Assembly (NCBI GenBank): GCA_002633005.1
Contig: NMRA01000398.1
Coordinates: 70,010 to 134,009 of the forward strand
DNA: 64,000 nt
Reading direction: 5' to 3'
Source: Phoronis australis
Lineage: Eukaryota > Phoronida > Phoronidae
Shown piece after piece: positions 11,922-23,430 of this stretch. Under the pieces are notes generated by a model. It saw only the letters and a program-made list of their open reading frames with translations. It did not search any database and was not told the origin of the DNA. A program made the translations under genes and the position numbers. Position 1 is the first letter of the stretch, and each line of letters opens with the position of its first letter.

Positions 11922-11969
11922 AGTGTACCTGGACGTGTGCAACCCGGCGTAAGTTTGAGTTCCCAGGAT
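11922..11969 (-). pseudogene. Exon X2 (copy 1) with lost splice acceptor
   Basis: This 48-bp sequence matches exon X2 of the other copy (20197-20244) and keeps its donor, GTACACT|GTAAGG. The acceptor AG present in copy 2 (plus-strand ggat|ctgatg) reads AT here (plus-strand ggatatgat). The nearest alternative AG lies five bases upstream and would shift the frame. Because X2 is phase 1 at both ends, skipping it would keep the frame between the EGF-like exon and X3. Confidence 0.6.
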
Positions 11970-12671
11970 ATGATCTTGAATCAAGCTCGGAATTAAAACA
12001 GTCAAAAAGCAAGAATTAAGTTCAAATGTTTAAGTTTATTTGAAGCAGGACAGACAATGGGAAACTCAAGTATCTAGCAAGGTCTTTTTAAAGACCTATT
12101 AAAATAGGTCAATTTTGGGTCAGGTACTGAGATTAGACAGCAGGCAAAATGCTTATTTTACTGCCTTTCTGGCAGTAAAACATCAATAATTTTCACGTGT
12201 TATAAAAATCAGACCCACAATGCAACACCCTGGCCCATTTCCAATATGACACGGCTGCACCGCCGCTAGTCCAAGGTGCCTGCTTCGATCAATGAACATG
12301 AGGTAAGAAAATGCCCCACATACATAACAATGCATACGTTGCAAAGAATGGTTAAAGGTCAAAATTTCTATATAATGGAAAAGAGTTAGGTGTCTCGTAG
12401 TTTTCAAAGTAAATTGGACATACTTATTATACAGAATTCCTTTAGACTCTGTCACGTTTTGACGAAATTCTTGACACGATTCTTTTTCATTTTAGTCAAA
12501 CATTTGTAAATAAAAAATGACATTTTTAACGAACTGTATTTAGGGTTGAAGATGAAGTTGTTGCGCCTAGCCGCCAATTGTTTAAATGTGAAAGGACTTG
12601 TAAAGCACATTTTTGTGATTTTTACAACGTTCGGGGAGCCACACCCTTTGAGATTTTATCTAGAATTTACC

Positions 12672-12744
12672 AGATCTAAAAGGTGTTCTAGTCGAAAAGA
12701 ACTGGATATTCAGTAGCGTTGTTTTACTAAGGAACGTTATCTTA
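12672..12744 (+). repeat. Left direct repeat flanking LINE (copy 1)
   Basis: The sequence agatctaaaaggtgttctag .. ggaacgttatctta recurs with few changes at 14199-14270, immediately after the LINE's A-rich tail. It is about 70 bp, which is long for a target-site duplication but is positioned as one. Confidence 0.6.
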
Positions 12745-14198
12745 TAAAAGGTGAAACGCTGATTTTATTTAATTTTGGCGAAAAGCTCAGAGATTGGATT
12801 TATATTTTGCTTAAAGATTCCAAGCTATGTGTTAAGCAGTACGGATGTTTTCAGACTTTTTGTTATCGGGCGTGCTTGCAGACAAGGCGATCCTGTATCC
12901 ACCTATTTGTTTATATTTTACGCGAAAACTTTAAGAATATTGTTGAGAAACAATACTGGAATAAAAAATAAAAACAAATAATATAAATTAATACAGTATG
13001 CAGACGACACTGCCATTCTACTAGACGGGTTGGAACTTTGCTTCAGTTCGTCTCTTTCTCTTGTAGAACAGTTTGCCAAATTTTCAGGCAGTTTGGTGAT
13101 TATTACTTTAAATGGCTTTTGTTGAAAATTAAAAACCCATTTTGGAAAGAGATTTTTCAATCGTTCTATGATTTACAGCTTATAATAAATAATGGTAAAC
13201 AATTATCTTTGCAGCCAGCAGTGGTATAACAATAATATAATGATAGGTGGCAAAACGGTATTCTGTGAAAGGTGTTTTGAGAAAGATTTTCATACTGTGG
13301 CTGACTTGATTTATCCCTCAGGGCGACTTATTAATTATACTGAATTCTCTAAAATGGCAGATTTTGTCCCCCTTTTACTGAATTTTTGGCGTTCACCAAG
13401 ACATTCAAAAAATAGAACACAGTTTTGATTACAAACAAAATGTTTTGTCGTTAAGATTATGTTCCAAAGTGTATGAAGTTGTAACTAGATCACCAAAAGA
13501 CATTAATGACTTTATGATTTATCTGTTTAAAAATAGTGCTGTAAGCCTTCTTCAGAATTAAAATGAAATTTAAGCTTAAGCATAACCAATGAAAGTATGA
13601 ATTCGGATTCCATAAATGGTGCTTTTGAGAGGTTTTCTGATACATAAATGAGGTGGTTTTATTATAGAATTGTGCATAACATTCTTCCAACACAATTGGT
13701 ATTGTAAACTCAAATCTAAGCTCTTTTTGTTGCGAAGTCCCAGAATAAATTGTGCATTTGTTCTGGGAGTTTACACTGTAGATATGTTAAAAATTTGAGG
13801 AACAAATTATTATTCTGGCTCAAACAGATTTTTCACAGCAATAAAATTATTTCCATAAAAGAGGTTTTGTTAGGTTTCCGCACTAGAAGTTTGTATATGA
13901 TACCATATTTTGCTTAACGAAAGCGTTTATATATAGGGAGGAATTTAAGGAAGCTGTACCTATTTTTGATAACTTAGATCATAGATAATTGTAAAGTTGA
14001 TTACTTGATTTGTGAACAAAATTTTGAGTTGGATCGACACATAACTAAGTGGAAAGATCTTGCATAGTTTATTTAGAATCCCGGTACCTACATGTATCAT
14101 ACTTGGTATTTAGTGTTGCTATTTGTGGCTGGGTGTGCAGACTTGCTATGTATATGCTTTGTAAATATGTTTTTGTACTCAAAAATAAAAAAAAATAA
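12745..14198 (+). mobile_element. L1/Tx1-like LINE remnant (copy 1), internally deleted
   Basis: The element keeps reverse-transcriptase pieces on the plus strand, including the RQGDP motif region near 12880 and QYADDTAIL near 12995-13020, then jumps to sequence that in copy 2 lies about 0.8 kb further on. The deletion join is at about 13085. Stops and frameshifts are frequent. It ends in an A-rich tail (aaaaataaaaaaaaataaag). It lies in the intron between the EGF-like exon at 14320 and X3, in a position shared with copy 2, so the insertion predates the split of the two blocks. Confidence 0.75.
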
Positions 14199-14270
14199 AG
14201 ATCTAAATGTGTTCTAGTCGAAAAGAAATGGGTATTCAGTAGCGTTGTTTTGCTTAGGAACGTTATCCTA
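14199..14270 (+). repeat. Right direct repeat flanking LINE (copy 1)
   Basis: Partner of 12672-12744; it starts at the end of the A-rich tail with agatctaaatgtgttctag. Confidence 0.6.
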
Positions 14271-14319
14271 CTTCGACGCTGTCCTTTCGATCTTGAAAAC
14301 TACTGTAGGTGTTACTTAC

Positions 14320-14433
14320 GATCACACTTCGTATCCGCAATAGATGTGAATCCTTGTGCGCAGGAACACGAACTTGGGTAGCCATCACTGCACGCACCAG
14401 GGAAACAGAACTTGTGTTTCCACGAGCAACGAG
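14320..14433 (-). CDS. Gene 2 EGF-like exon (copy 1)
   Basis: The acceptor is an AG within TTTTACAG and the donor is GTGATC|GTAAGT. It is 114 bp, phase 1 at both ends. It reads RCSWKHKFCFPGACSDG, then YPSSCSCAQGFTSIADTKCD, six cysteines with the CxC..GF spacing of an EGF-like module. The protein is identical to copy 2 at 23431-23544 despite silent differences. If placed after X5' it would be out of frame (phase 0 to phase 1), so only one copy is usable in a given transcript. Confidence 0.85.
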
Positions 14434-14560
14434 CTGTAAAAAGTAAAACAAGAACATTTACGATACACTGCAAATTTCAAGCTTAAGCTACTGTACTTGT
14501 GGAACTTTTTGAGACGTGCTGTGCGTTTACAGTATTCTAAAACTATTTCTTGGCGGCTTT

Positions 14561-15552
14561 TAGTAGTATGGTTTTTAGTCGACAAATATGTGGATTTTGG
14601 TGACAATAAAACGTTTATTACACCAGTGAACAAGAAATAGATGCGACAGACCTTTGAATTTTATTCAATTTATATTAATTTCTTGAAGTAGTTAATGCAA
14701 ATCCCAGTAAAAACACGTGATTGTGTATTCAGTAAAAAATAGTTCACTCATCACTTCGAACATGTTAATCAAGAACTCACACCTCGTGATGGTAGAAAGC
14801 GGTTGGTTGGAGAAAGGTTCTTGTAAGAATATCTGCATCATATACATATTTCAAATAAAATTACTTTGTCTGCAATTCCCCCTGCACAAAATCGTTTAAA
14901 CACACGGCAATGCCAACTGTTTACAAGTTTTAAAATTGTACTTAGAGTTATGAAGGAGCCCAGAAAATTGTTTTGGCTAACGTGTTATCTCAATGTCACG
15001 TTTTTCCCCGTGTGTGGGTGGGCGCAGGTTGTTACAGACCGGTGCTAATAGCTTTCGGTGCGAAGATTGACTCAAGACTGGTTCGAATTAATCCTTTATT
15101 AATCCCGACCGTACGTTCACAAGCCTACTCAAACAAAACGTCCGACGTAATGTCTGTTTATGCTCCAGCCAGTGCTGCGAAGCCTTGACTTGTATTGAAC
15201 TTCTGAGATACTTCCAGCAACTGTTACACTCAGTTCAATAACCTGCTGTCTCTATAGCTGGCTCTCTATTGACTATCGCTGTAACTGCTGATTCTGCAAC
15301 TCAACTGTAGTTCTCCTGATTAACTTACTTGAACTCACTTGATCTCTCGACTTGATCTTCTTGGACTCAACTGACTTAATCTCTAACTCAACTCGATCTA
15401 ATCTCATCTGCCCAACACAAACCCGTGCTTGTGTACTTATAGCCTAATGCATTGTTCTGGAACTTTTCATCAATTCAAGCACATACCAGAACTTTCTGGA
15501 ACCTACCCAATCATTCTACAAACATGTACTAGTCTCTAGAATATTCCAGACT
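14561..15552. other. Unique spacer between the two duplicated blocks
   Basis: About 1 kb with no counterpart in the other block. The part from 15190 to 15552 is pyrimidine-rich on the plus strand and carries heat-shock-element-like words; no gene was seen. Confidence 0.5.
15455..15551. promoter_or_regulatory. Cluster of heat-shock-element-like motifs
   Basis: GAActTTCtgGAA at 15489-15501 is a perfect three-unit HSE (alternating nGAAn/nTTCn). TTCtgGAActTTT at 15455-15467 and GAAtaTTCcaGAC at 15539-15551 are near matches. Their proximity suggests a promoter, possibly of a mobile element, but no associated reading frame is visible. Confidence 0.35.
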
Positions 15553-15573
15553 NNNNNNNNNNNNNNNNNNNNN
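15553..15573. other. Run of 21 Ns (assembly gap)
   Basis: The gap interrupts exon X5 of copy 2 exactly at the boundary of the duplicated block. Confidence 0.98.
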
Positions 15574-16053
15574 TGTCGGACATTCAAAGCATTGTCAACG
15601 ACCGTCAGATCTATGGCGTAAAACTGAGGCTGAGCCGGAAGAGTGATTTGTTTTGACGTAGTAGAGCTGGGCAATGTAATAGGTCCAACGCGCTTAGCAG
15701 CAAACACCATACCAACCGTTGACGATGAGCTTTCAGAAATTTCATAAACATTAATGATGTACTCCTTAAGCCCCGAAGGGTTTGTTCCGATGTCTTGCCA
15801 GCCCTGGAAGTCGAGATTGAGTGTTCCTGTTTTGCGAATTCTGTCGCCAAACGTCATATATTCTGTTGGCGAATTGCAGTTGTTGGCACCAGTATCGCGG
15901 GAACAATGCGACCCTTTTGTAAAATCCATGCGCATGCAAACGGTTTTTGATCTCGGGACGTCGTTGTACTTTTGCGTTTGTTCGAACTTGTCGGTATTTG
16001 GGTCGCCGTAATGGGTGTAACCACCAGCCACCACTTTATAATCAGCGCATAAC
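15574..16053 (-). CDS. Gene 2 exon X5' (copy 2), truncated by the assembly gap
   Basis: It has the same acceptor as X5 (CGACAACAG) and reads LCADYKVVAGGYTHYGDPN onward, almost identical to 7828-8434. The last 127 coding bases of X5, including its donor, have no counterpart: the sequence runs into the N gap and then into unrelated DNA. Confidence 0.8.
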
Positions 16054-17232
16054 CTGTTGTCGAGAAGAGCAAATGTCTAGAGGTTCAACGGAGAAGTAAC
16101 AACAATCAGGCAAGCGGGTTAGTACCTTTCTCTTGCCAAAATGTTTTTAAATATGATCTACTTAAATGCATGCCTGATCAACAGAAATGTGGAAAGAAAG
16201 CATAGTGCACACAGTAAGAGTATAGCTACGATACAAGTATATGTATACACACTAGAAAGATTAAAGCTACATTCACTGTGTGTATTGAAGTGATGATTGC
16301 TGAGTGCCATCAATATTATTGCAGGATCATTCAAGGGTAAAGTAACCGTTTTGATGTAACCCGTGGTAAAAATACAGATCGCTGTTCATATTGCAAAGAC
16401 ATTTTCATCACAATTACCAATGAAACAATAGAATGTGGATTACCACAAGGTCCGCACCTTCATTCTGTATCTACAGCCATTGAGCTATTGTTGCACTACT
16501 AGCCAAATATGCGCCAGGGAACGTGAAGAACTTGTAAAAATACCTTTCCAAGATTACCAGTAAACGTAACACAAAAGATGGTTGCAATCCCTTTTTAGAC
16601 ACACGAAAAGGATGTATGATTAGCTCTTAACTGGGAACCACGCTCAACAAAACGTCGTCCTCCGAAGACTGAGAATAGGGTGGGCCACTAGCAAAAACTA
16701 AATTGGTGGATAGAAAGACAGTTACGTAGTGTTTTGATTACTAAATCATCTTTTATTTATATTGCCAAACTCTGCATATCTCTAGTACTGTGAATGCTTC
16801 CTCTACATTTGTACATGTGGTAAGTCAAGATGGCAGTTTTGTATTATAAGTCTATTCACTTCATTTTTCAGTGCCATAAATCCCCAACCATGAAAACTTC
16901 AGACTATATACATCGAGAATTGGCTTATGTCATCCTGAAGCTGAAACAATCATTGTGCATTTAATAACTTCAAATTCTTCAAACCCAGAGGCTGTTGCCT
17001 ACATACATCGTTCTACATGTGTTGAAATAATAAATTACGATTCAGTATACTTGTTCTAAAAGTTGTGTTCAAAGTACTTTGCTATTGGTGTTTGACAATA
17101 TTGCGATGTCAGGAAACGTATGGCGAGCATATACAATACATCTGCATTGCTGTTCTGTTCAAGTGCGGAAAAGTTACCTGGTTATTTACCACCTCAAGAA
17201 AAATCAGATGCGGAACGTGCTGCATTACTTAC
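16054..17232. other. Intron X4'-X5', copy 2; no gene seen
   Basis: Counterpart of 8435-9564 with small indels. No supported coding region. Confidence 0.5.
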
Positions 17233-17386
17233 TTGTCGCCGTCAACAAATGACGTATAGGAGAGAGACTTGTCAATGTCACATTGTATTTGGTCCTTGGG
17301 TTGCCCAGTACCGTCGCCATAGGGGCCTGAAGGATTACAGGAACCATCTCCTGGCATGTTGTAGGTAGCAATGTCGTGGTTGGCAC
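17233..17386 (-). CDS. Gene 2 exon X4' (copy 2)
   Basis: Same boundaries, length (154 bp) and phases (1 in, 2 out) as 9565-9718. The reading GANHDIATYNMPGDGSCNPS is conserved. Confidence 0.82.
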
Positions 17387-17479
17387 CTGCACGATATGAT
17401 AAATAACTCTGATAGGTCCTGTTTATGACTTCCTGTCAGGAAACAAGAGCAACACCGAGCGATGAAATGCGCCCACGAA

Positions 17480-19270
17480 TGCATCGCAAATGGTGTGCCC
17501 TTTAGGGTTAATTATTTGTATCATAAAAATGGCACTAGATGGCGCAACATTGTGCAATCCATCCAAAAACGGGAACATGACATATTTCATAAAAATTTGT
17601 CAAGAAACTTCAAAGAAACAAAGGAAAACAGAACAAAATGAAATTGCCACTTGTGGGCACAGCGTGCGTTCCATCCGCCTGAAAGTCGTCTGTTATCTTC
17701 ATATAAATTCACGTGCTAAATTTAATAAAGAACCTGCAGTGGCTTTTGGAGATACAGCTATGAGCGTAAAACAAATCAAAACTACCACTAGAAGGCGCCA
17801 CAGTAGTCAGTCGCCATCATCAAACGACCTCTTCACACTGAACACATATACGCCAATTTTCAAAGCCATCCCTAGAATGATTTAGTTGATCGAGGTGTGG
17901 AGGCCAAAAACAAGATTTAAAAACAGCAAAAATGGCCACCAGGTGGCGCAAAATACCTCGATTCCATCCAAAAACAGGATGATAGCGTCATCTTACCAAT
18001 AGATGCCAATATTCAAAATTTGATGAAAATCTGTTGAGGATCTTTGAAGATACAGACTGATAAACGTAAAAACTAAAATTGCCACTAGGGGGCACACAAG
18101 TAGTCAGATCCTTCCGAAAGTCGTCGTCGTCCATTGTCAACATCATATAAAAATACTTGCTAAATTAAGTAAAGATCCTGAAAACGGTTTAATAGAAACA
18201 GCCATGAGCGAAAAAAAAACTGTCACGAGGGGGCGAAACTGTAGTCGAACTCGTTGGAAAATCGTCGACAGCCGTCCACTTCATAGTGAAAACATACATC
18301 CAAATTTTCACAATTATCCTGAAAGCGGTTTGGTTGATAGACGAGTGGACGGCAAAATACAGACTCGAAAACAGTAAAAATGGCCACTAGGTGGCTCAAA
18401 GTAGGTCGAATTCATCTGAAAACGAAGAGATAGCGTCAGCTCATTAACAGAAACCTGTATGCCAAATTTTATGAAAATACGTTGAGGACCTTTGAAGATA
18501 CAAAGGAAAACGTAAAAAACAAAATTGCCACTAGGTGGCACACCAGTAGTCAGATCCGACTGAAAGTTGTCGTCCTCCGTTGTTCATATAGATATTGTTC
18601 CTAAATTTAGTAAAGATCCTGCGAACGGTTTAGGGAATACAGCCATAGGCGCAAAAAACAAAACTGACACTAGGAGGGGCCACAGTAGTTGAAGTCGTCG
18701 GAAAATCATCGTCAGCCGTCCTCTTTATAGTAAGAACATACATGCAAATTTTCACAATATTTTTTGAGCGGTTTGGTTGATAGAGGGATGCAAAAACAGA
18801 CTCGAAAACAGTAAAAATGGCCACTAGGTGGCGCAAACTACGTCAAATCCATCCAAAAACGGGAGGATAGCGTCATCTCACTAATAGGTGCCTATATACC
18901 AAATTTTATGAAAAATCCGTTCAGGACTTGAAGATACAGAATTAAACGTGAAAAACTAAAATTGCCACTAGGGGGCACGCCGGCAATCGGATCCGTCCGA
19001 AGTCCGCTCATGCCGTCCCACTCACGGAAGGAACACATGTGCGGCAAAATTTCATGAACATACGTTAAGGCGTTTTGCAGATAGAGTAGCGTACGCCGGA
19101 CGCCGGGCGGTAGCCGTACAAACGCCGGACGGACGGACGGAGATGACGGCATAATGCGTCCATATATAAATATGTGGGCGCATAAAAAGGACGTGGGATA
19201 TACAGTACCGCCGCCATGGGGCCGAGAAGAGCAACAAGAAACCTTCACGGCCAGAGTGTAGGTGGCACTG
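17480..19270. repeat. Intronic tandem array with CTCF-motif-like cores (copy 2)
   Basis: About eleven units of roughly 145 bp with the same three-type alternation as the array at 9785-11280. It has roughly 300 bp (two units) more at its left end. Perfect CCASYAGRKGGCRS matches lie at 17936-17949, 18082-18095, 18528-18541, 18821-18834 and 18965-18978. The right end carries the same cgccggacg, gacggacgg and gacggcataatgcg tail. Confidence 0.72.
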
Positions 19271-19821
19271 TTTACCTTGGAACCTGCACGGCAAATGTTC
19301 AGCAGCATTATATATAAACAGAAGCTAAACTCCATGAATTTGGTACTCACCAACATATAAAAGACTAACAGAGAAAGTGAAGTAATTATTCATTAAATTT
19401 GAAGCACTCTGTGAACATTTTGACTTTCATTGAAACATATTTTAGCCCATAGAAATCATATGCAGTGATGTTCCCAACAAGCAAAGAACCGGATCTGGTG
19501 TTTTTGAAGAAAAATCAGAATGCTGGCCAAATTGAATTTCCGTCCAATTTAATTACATACGTGGTCATCGTTATAAAACCTGTCAAGTATCATTGTTAAA
19601 ATTTCTTGCTTTGTGGTTTCATCAAGTTCCTATGTGACTAAATGTTCGCACCTAAAGTAGCAACTGACGTAGGGGATAGAGTAGTTACATATCGGTGACC
19701 GGTTTGTTTTTGCAGATCTAACAACTCTATTCCCTACTCTAGGTAACTATGCCAACTATGAATAATCACTCAGTAACCACATTTCACCTTGAACTGAAGG
19801 CAAATATGGAAACAAACTTAC

Positions 19822-20082
19822 CGGAGGGAACCTTGTAGAGTTTTACAGAACTCTTCGTAATGCCGTACTTGAAGTCTCTTACGTAAGCAAGTTTTGTGTA
19901 GGTCGGGTGCTGGAAATTAGCCTCCAGGTCTAACTTGAAAGTGGCTGGTACAAACTTTATCCACTCATCTCCTTCTGTGTAGCAGCTTGTCGAACCTGAC
20001 GCGGTGGGCTGACTCTGACGGCGTTCTCCACTTGAGCTGACGACGGTGAACTTGCACAAATCAATTTCCGGTTTGATCGTTA
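19822..20082 (-). CDS. Gene 2 exon X3' (copy 2)
   Basis: The acceptor is GTTTTTCAG and the donor is CCCTCCG|GTAAGT; 261 bp, phase 1 at both ends. It reads TIKPEIDLCKFTVVSSSGE and ends KSSVKLYKVPS. It joins X2' upstream and X4' downstream in frame. Confidence 0.83.
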
Positions 20083-20196
20083 CTGAAAAACATGCGCTTC
20101 TCCGTGATCAAGTGTCGAAAACAGAATGCGCACCCGCGAGCCTTAAACTATGTGCATGCAATTACGTGAAAATTCGTGAGCAGAGGTTTACCTTAC

Positions 20197-20244
20197 AGTG
20201 TACCTGGACGTGTGCAACCCGGCGTAAGTTTGAGTTCCCAGGAT
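20197..20244 (-). CDS. Gene 2 micro-exon X2' (copy 2)
   Basis: This 48-bp exon has acceptor CAACATCAG and donor GTACACT|GTAAGG and is phase 1 at both ends. It reads PGNSNLRRVAHVQVH and connects the EGF-like exon to X3'. The phase fit and strong donor support it, but being symmetrical it could be skipped without frame loss. The copy at 11922-11969 has lost the acceptor AG. Confidence 0.62.
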
Positions 20245-20945
20245 CTGATGTTGAATCAAGCTCGGCGTTAAAACAGTCAAAAAGCAAGAATTAAGTTCAA
20301 ATTTTTAAATTTTATTTGAAGCATGACAGAAAATGGGAAACTCAAGTATCTAGCAAGGTCCTTTTAAAGACCTATTAAACTAGGTCAATTTTGGGTCAGG
20401 TACTGAGATTAGACAGCAGACAAAATGCTTATTTTACTGCCTTTCTGGCTGTAAAACACCAATAATTTTTCACGTGTTATAAAAATCAGACCCACAATGC
20501 AACACCCTGGCCCATTTCCAATATGACACGGCTGCACCGCCGCTATTCCAAGGTGCCTGCTTCGATCAGTGAACATGAGGTAAGGAAATGCCCCACATAT
20601 ATAACAATGCATACGTTGCAAAGAATGGTTAAAAGTCAAAATTTCTATGTAATGGAACAGAGCTAGGTGTCTCGTAGTTTTCAAAGTAAATTGGACAGAC
20701 TTATACAGAATTCCTTTAGACTCTGCTAAGTTTTGACGAAATTCTTGAAACAATTCTTTTTCATTTTAGTCTAACATTTGTAAATACAAAATGACATTTT
20801 TGACGAACTGTATTTAGGGTTGAAGATGAAGTTGTTGCGCCTAACGGCCAATTGTTTAGTTGTGAAAAAACTTGTAAAGCACAATTTTGCGATTTTTACA
20901 ACGTTCGTGGAGCTACACCTGTTGAGATTTTATCTAGAATTTACC

Positions 20946-21018
20946 AGATCTGAAAGGCGTTCTAGTCGAAAAGAAATGGATATTCAGTAGAGTTGTTTTA
21001 CTTGGGAACGTTATCTTA
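20946..21018 (+). repeat. Left direct repeat flanking LINE (copy 2)
   Basis: agatctgaaaggcgttctag .. gggaacgttatctta, matching 23310-23381 on the other side of the LINE. Confidence 0.6.
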
Positions 21019-23309
21019 TGAAAGGTGAAACCCTGATTTTATTTAATTTTGGTGAAAAGCTCAGAGATTGGATTTATATTTTGCTTAAAGATTCCAAGCT
21101 ATGTGTTATGCAGTATGGATGTTTTCAGACTTTTTTATCGGCGTGCTTGCAGGCAAAGCGATCCTACATCCACCTATTTGTTTATATTTTATGCGGAAAT
21201 TTTCAGTATATTGTTAAAAAACAATACCACGTGTAGTGGAATAAAAATTAAAAACAAAGAATATAAATTAATACAGTATGCAGACGACACTGCCATCCTA
21301 CTAGACGGGTTGGAACTTTTCTTCAGTTCTTCTCTTTCTCTTGTAGAACAGTTTGCCAAATTTTCAAGGCTTAAGCCTAATTTGGAAAAAACTGTTTTTG
21401 TTTGGCTAGGGTCTATGAGGAACTCTGTCCGAAGGTTATTTACCCACATAAATTTGCAGTGGGAAAGGAAACAATTTACATAGCTCGGAACTACATTCGA
21501 TCCTGGGTTAAAATATATTGTGGAATCAAATTACAATAATAAGGTTCTAGACATTGAAACCAAGGTAAAATGCTGGTCAAAAATTATAATTACTGTTGGG
21601 CGTATTACTGTTGTCAAAACATTAGTGATTCCCAAATTAACCCACATTTTCGCGAGTATCCCCTCGCCCGATAAAGTAATGCTGAGAAGATTGGGGAAAC
21701 TAATATTTAGCTACAATTGGAACTTAAAGACATGCGCACACCCAGCCTTTAATATGGGAAGGGGGTTCAAAGTGGACTTTTTGCTAACAAAAGAGCGGGA
21801 GGACTAAAAAAAACGGGGTACCACTGTGAACTGTGCATCTGCGCCTTTTTAGTGGACTTTTGTCTCGTTTTCTCGGACTTTTTGTTTCTGTGAGGCGGAC
21901 CTTTTTACCCTCTTCGCCAAATGAGGGGGGTGGGGGTGCTCCTTTGAGCCCCCCGATCCCCCTTGGGTGCGCGCATGTAAGATTGTTAGAGTAGCTAGAA
22001 AAGTTATTATACAAAATTATGAAAATGTCGGGCTTAAAATACCCCTCATTACATCATTTATTAAAAGGTTAAAATGTACCTGGATAAAAAAACTGGAAAA
22101 TGGGGATAACGATGATGCATGGATCCGGTTTTTGTTGGATTATTTGCCAGATAACTTTTTGGAATTCTCAAAGTTTGGTGATTATTACTTTAAATGGCTT
22201 TTGTTGAAAACTAAAAACCCATTTTGGAAAGATATTTTTCAATCGTTCTATGATTTACAGCTAATAATAAATAATGGTTAGCAATTATCTTTGCAGCCAG
22301 CAGTGGTACAACAATAATATAATGATAGGTGGCAAAACGGTATTCTATAAGAGGTGTTTTGAGAAAGATTTTCATATTGTGGTTGACTTGAGTTATCTCT
22401 CAGGGCGACTTATTAATTATACTGAATTCTCTAAAATGGCAAGATTTTGTCCCCCTTTTACTGAATTTTCGGCGTTTACCAAGTCATTCAAAAATAGAAC
22501 ACACTTTTGATTACAAACAAAATGTTGTGTCGTTACAATTATGTTCCAAAGTGTAGGAAGTTTTAACTAGATCACCAAAAGGCATTAATGACTTTTATGA
22601 TTTCTTTGTTAAAAAATAGCGCTGTAAACCTTCTTCAGAATTAAAATGAAATTTAAGCTTAAGCATAACCAATGAAAGTATGAATTCGGATTCCATAAAT
22701 AGTGCTTTTGAGAGGTATACTGATACATAAATGAGGTGGTTTAATAATAGAATTGTGCATAACATTCTTCCCACAAAATGTTTTCTCAAAAAAATTGGTA
22801 TGGTACATTTAAACTCAAATCTAAGCTCTTTCTGCTGCGAAGTCCCAGAATAAATTGTACATTTGTTCTGGGAGTGTACACTGTAGATATGTTAAAATTT
22901 TGAGAAACAAATTACTATTTTGGCTCAAACAGATTTTTCACAGCAATAAAATTATTTCCGTAAAAGAGGTATTGTTAGGTTTTCGCACTAGAAGTTTGTA
23001 TATGATACCATAGTTTGCTTAACGAAAGCGTTTATATATAGGGAGGAATTTAAGGAAGCTGTACCTATTTTTGATAACTTAGGGGCTTATATCATAGATA
23101 ATTGTAAAGTTGATTACTTGATTTGTGGACAAAATTTTGAGTTGGATTGACACATAACTAAGTGGAAAGATCTTGCATAGTTTATTTAGAATCCCTGTAC
23201 CTACATGTATCATACTTGGTATTTGGTGTTGCTATTTGTGGCTGGGTGTGCACACTTGCTATGTATATGCTTTGTAAATATGTTTTTGTCCGCAAAAATA
23301 AAAAAATAA
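21019..23309 (+). mobile_element. L1/Tx1-like LINE remnant (copy 2)
   Basis: A plus-strand frame at 21049-21483 carries reverse-transcriptase motifs: the RxxDPTSTYLFIFYAE region and IQYADDTAILLDG with the catalytic YADD. It is followed near 21520-21760 by the post-RT segment VKCWSKIIITVGRITVVKTL. Several frameshifts and stops make it inactive. It is 5' truncated and ends with an A-rich tail (aaaaataaaaaaataaa) abutting a ~70-bp direct repeat. Part of 21780-22000 is GC-rich and looks like a secondary insertion. Confidence 0.78.
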
Positions 23310-23381
23310 AGATCTAAAGGTGTTCTAGTCGAAAAGAAATGGATATTCAGTAGCGTTGTTTTGCTTAGGAACGTTATCCTA
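23310..23381 (+). repeat. Right direct repeat flanking LINE (copy 2)
   Basis: Starts right after the A-rich tail; partner of 20946-21018. The EGF-like exon begins about 50 bp further on. Confidence 0.6.
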
Positions 23382-23430
23382 CTTCGAAGCTGTCCTTTCG
23401 ATCTTGAAAACTACTGTAGGTGTTACTTAC

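Larger units (their letters stand above)
7956..14560. repeat. Duplicated block, copy 1 (partner 15574-23668)
   Basis: From the phrase tgtcggacattcaaagc to ttcttggcggc this block is matched nearly base for base by 15574-23668, including exons X5, X4, X3, X2 and the EGF-like exon and the intronic LINE. Copy 1 lacks about 0.8 kb of the LINE, about 300 bp of the array and about 300 bp near 11290 that copy 2 contains. The copies are separated by about 1 kb of unique DNA and an N run. Intron phase shows that both copies cannot be used in series in one mRNA. Confidence 0.85.

Noticed and set aside
15516-15573. Coding continuation of exon X5' through the N run
   Set aside because: The apparent frame crosses undetermined bases into sequence unrelated to the other copy; the end of the exon is simply missing.
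17490-17885. 131-residue plus-strand frame
   Set aside because: Lies inside the tandem repeat array and reads repeat units; the equivalent frame in the other copy is broken.
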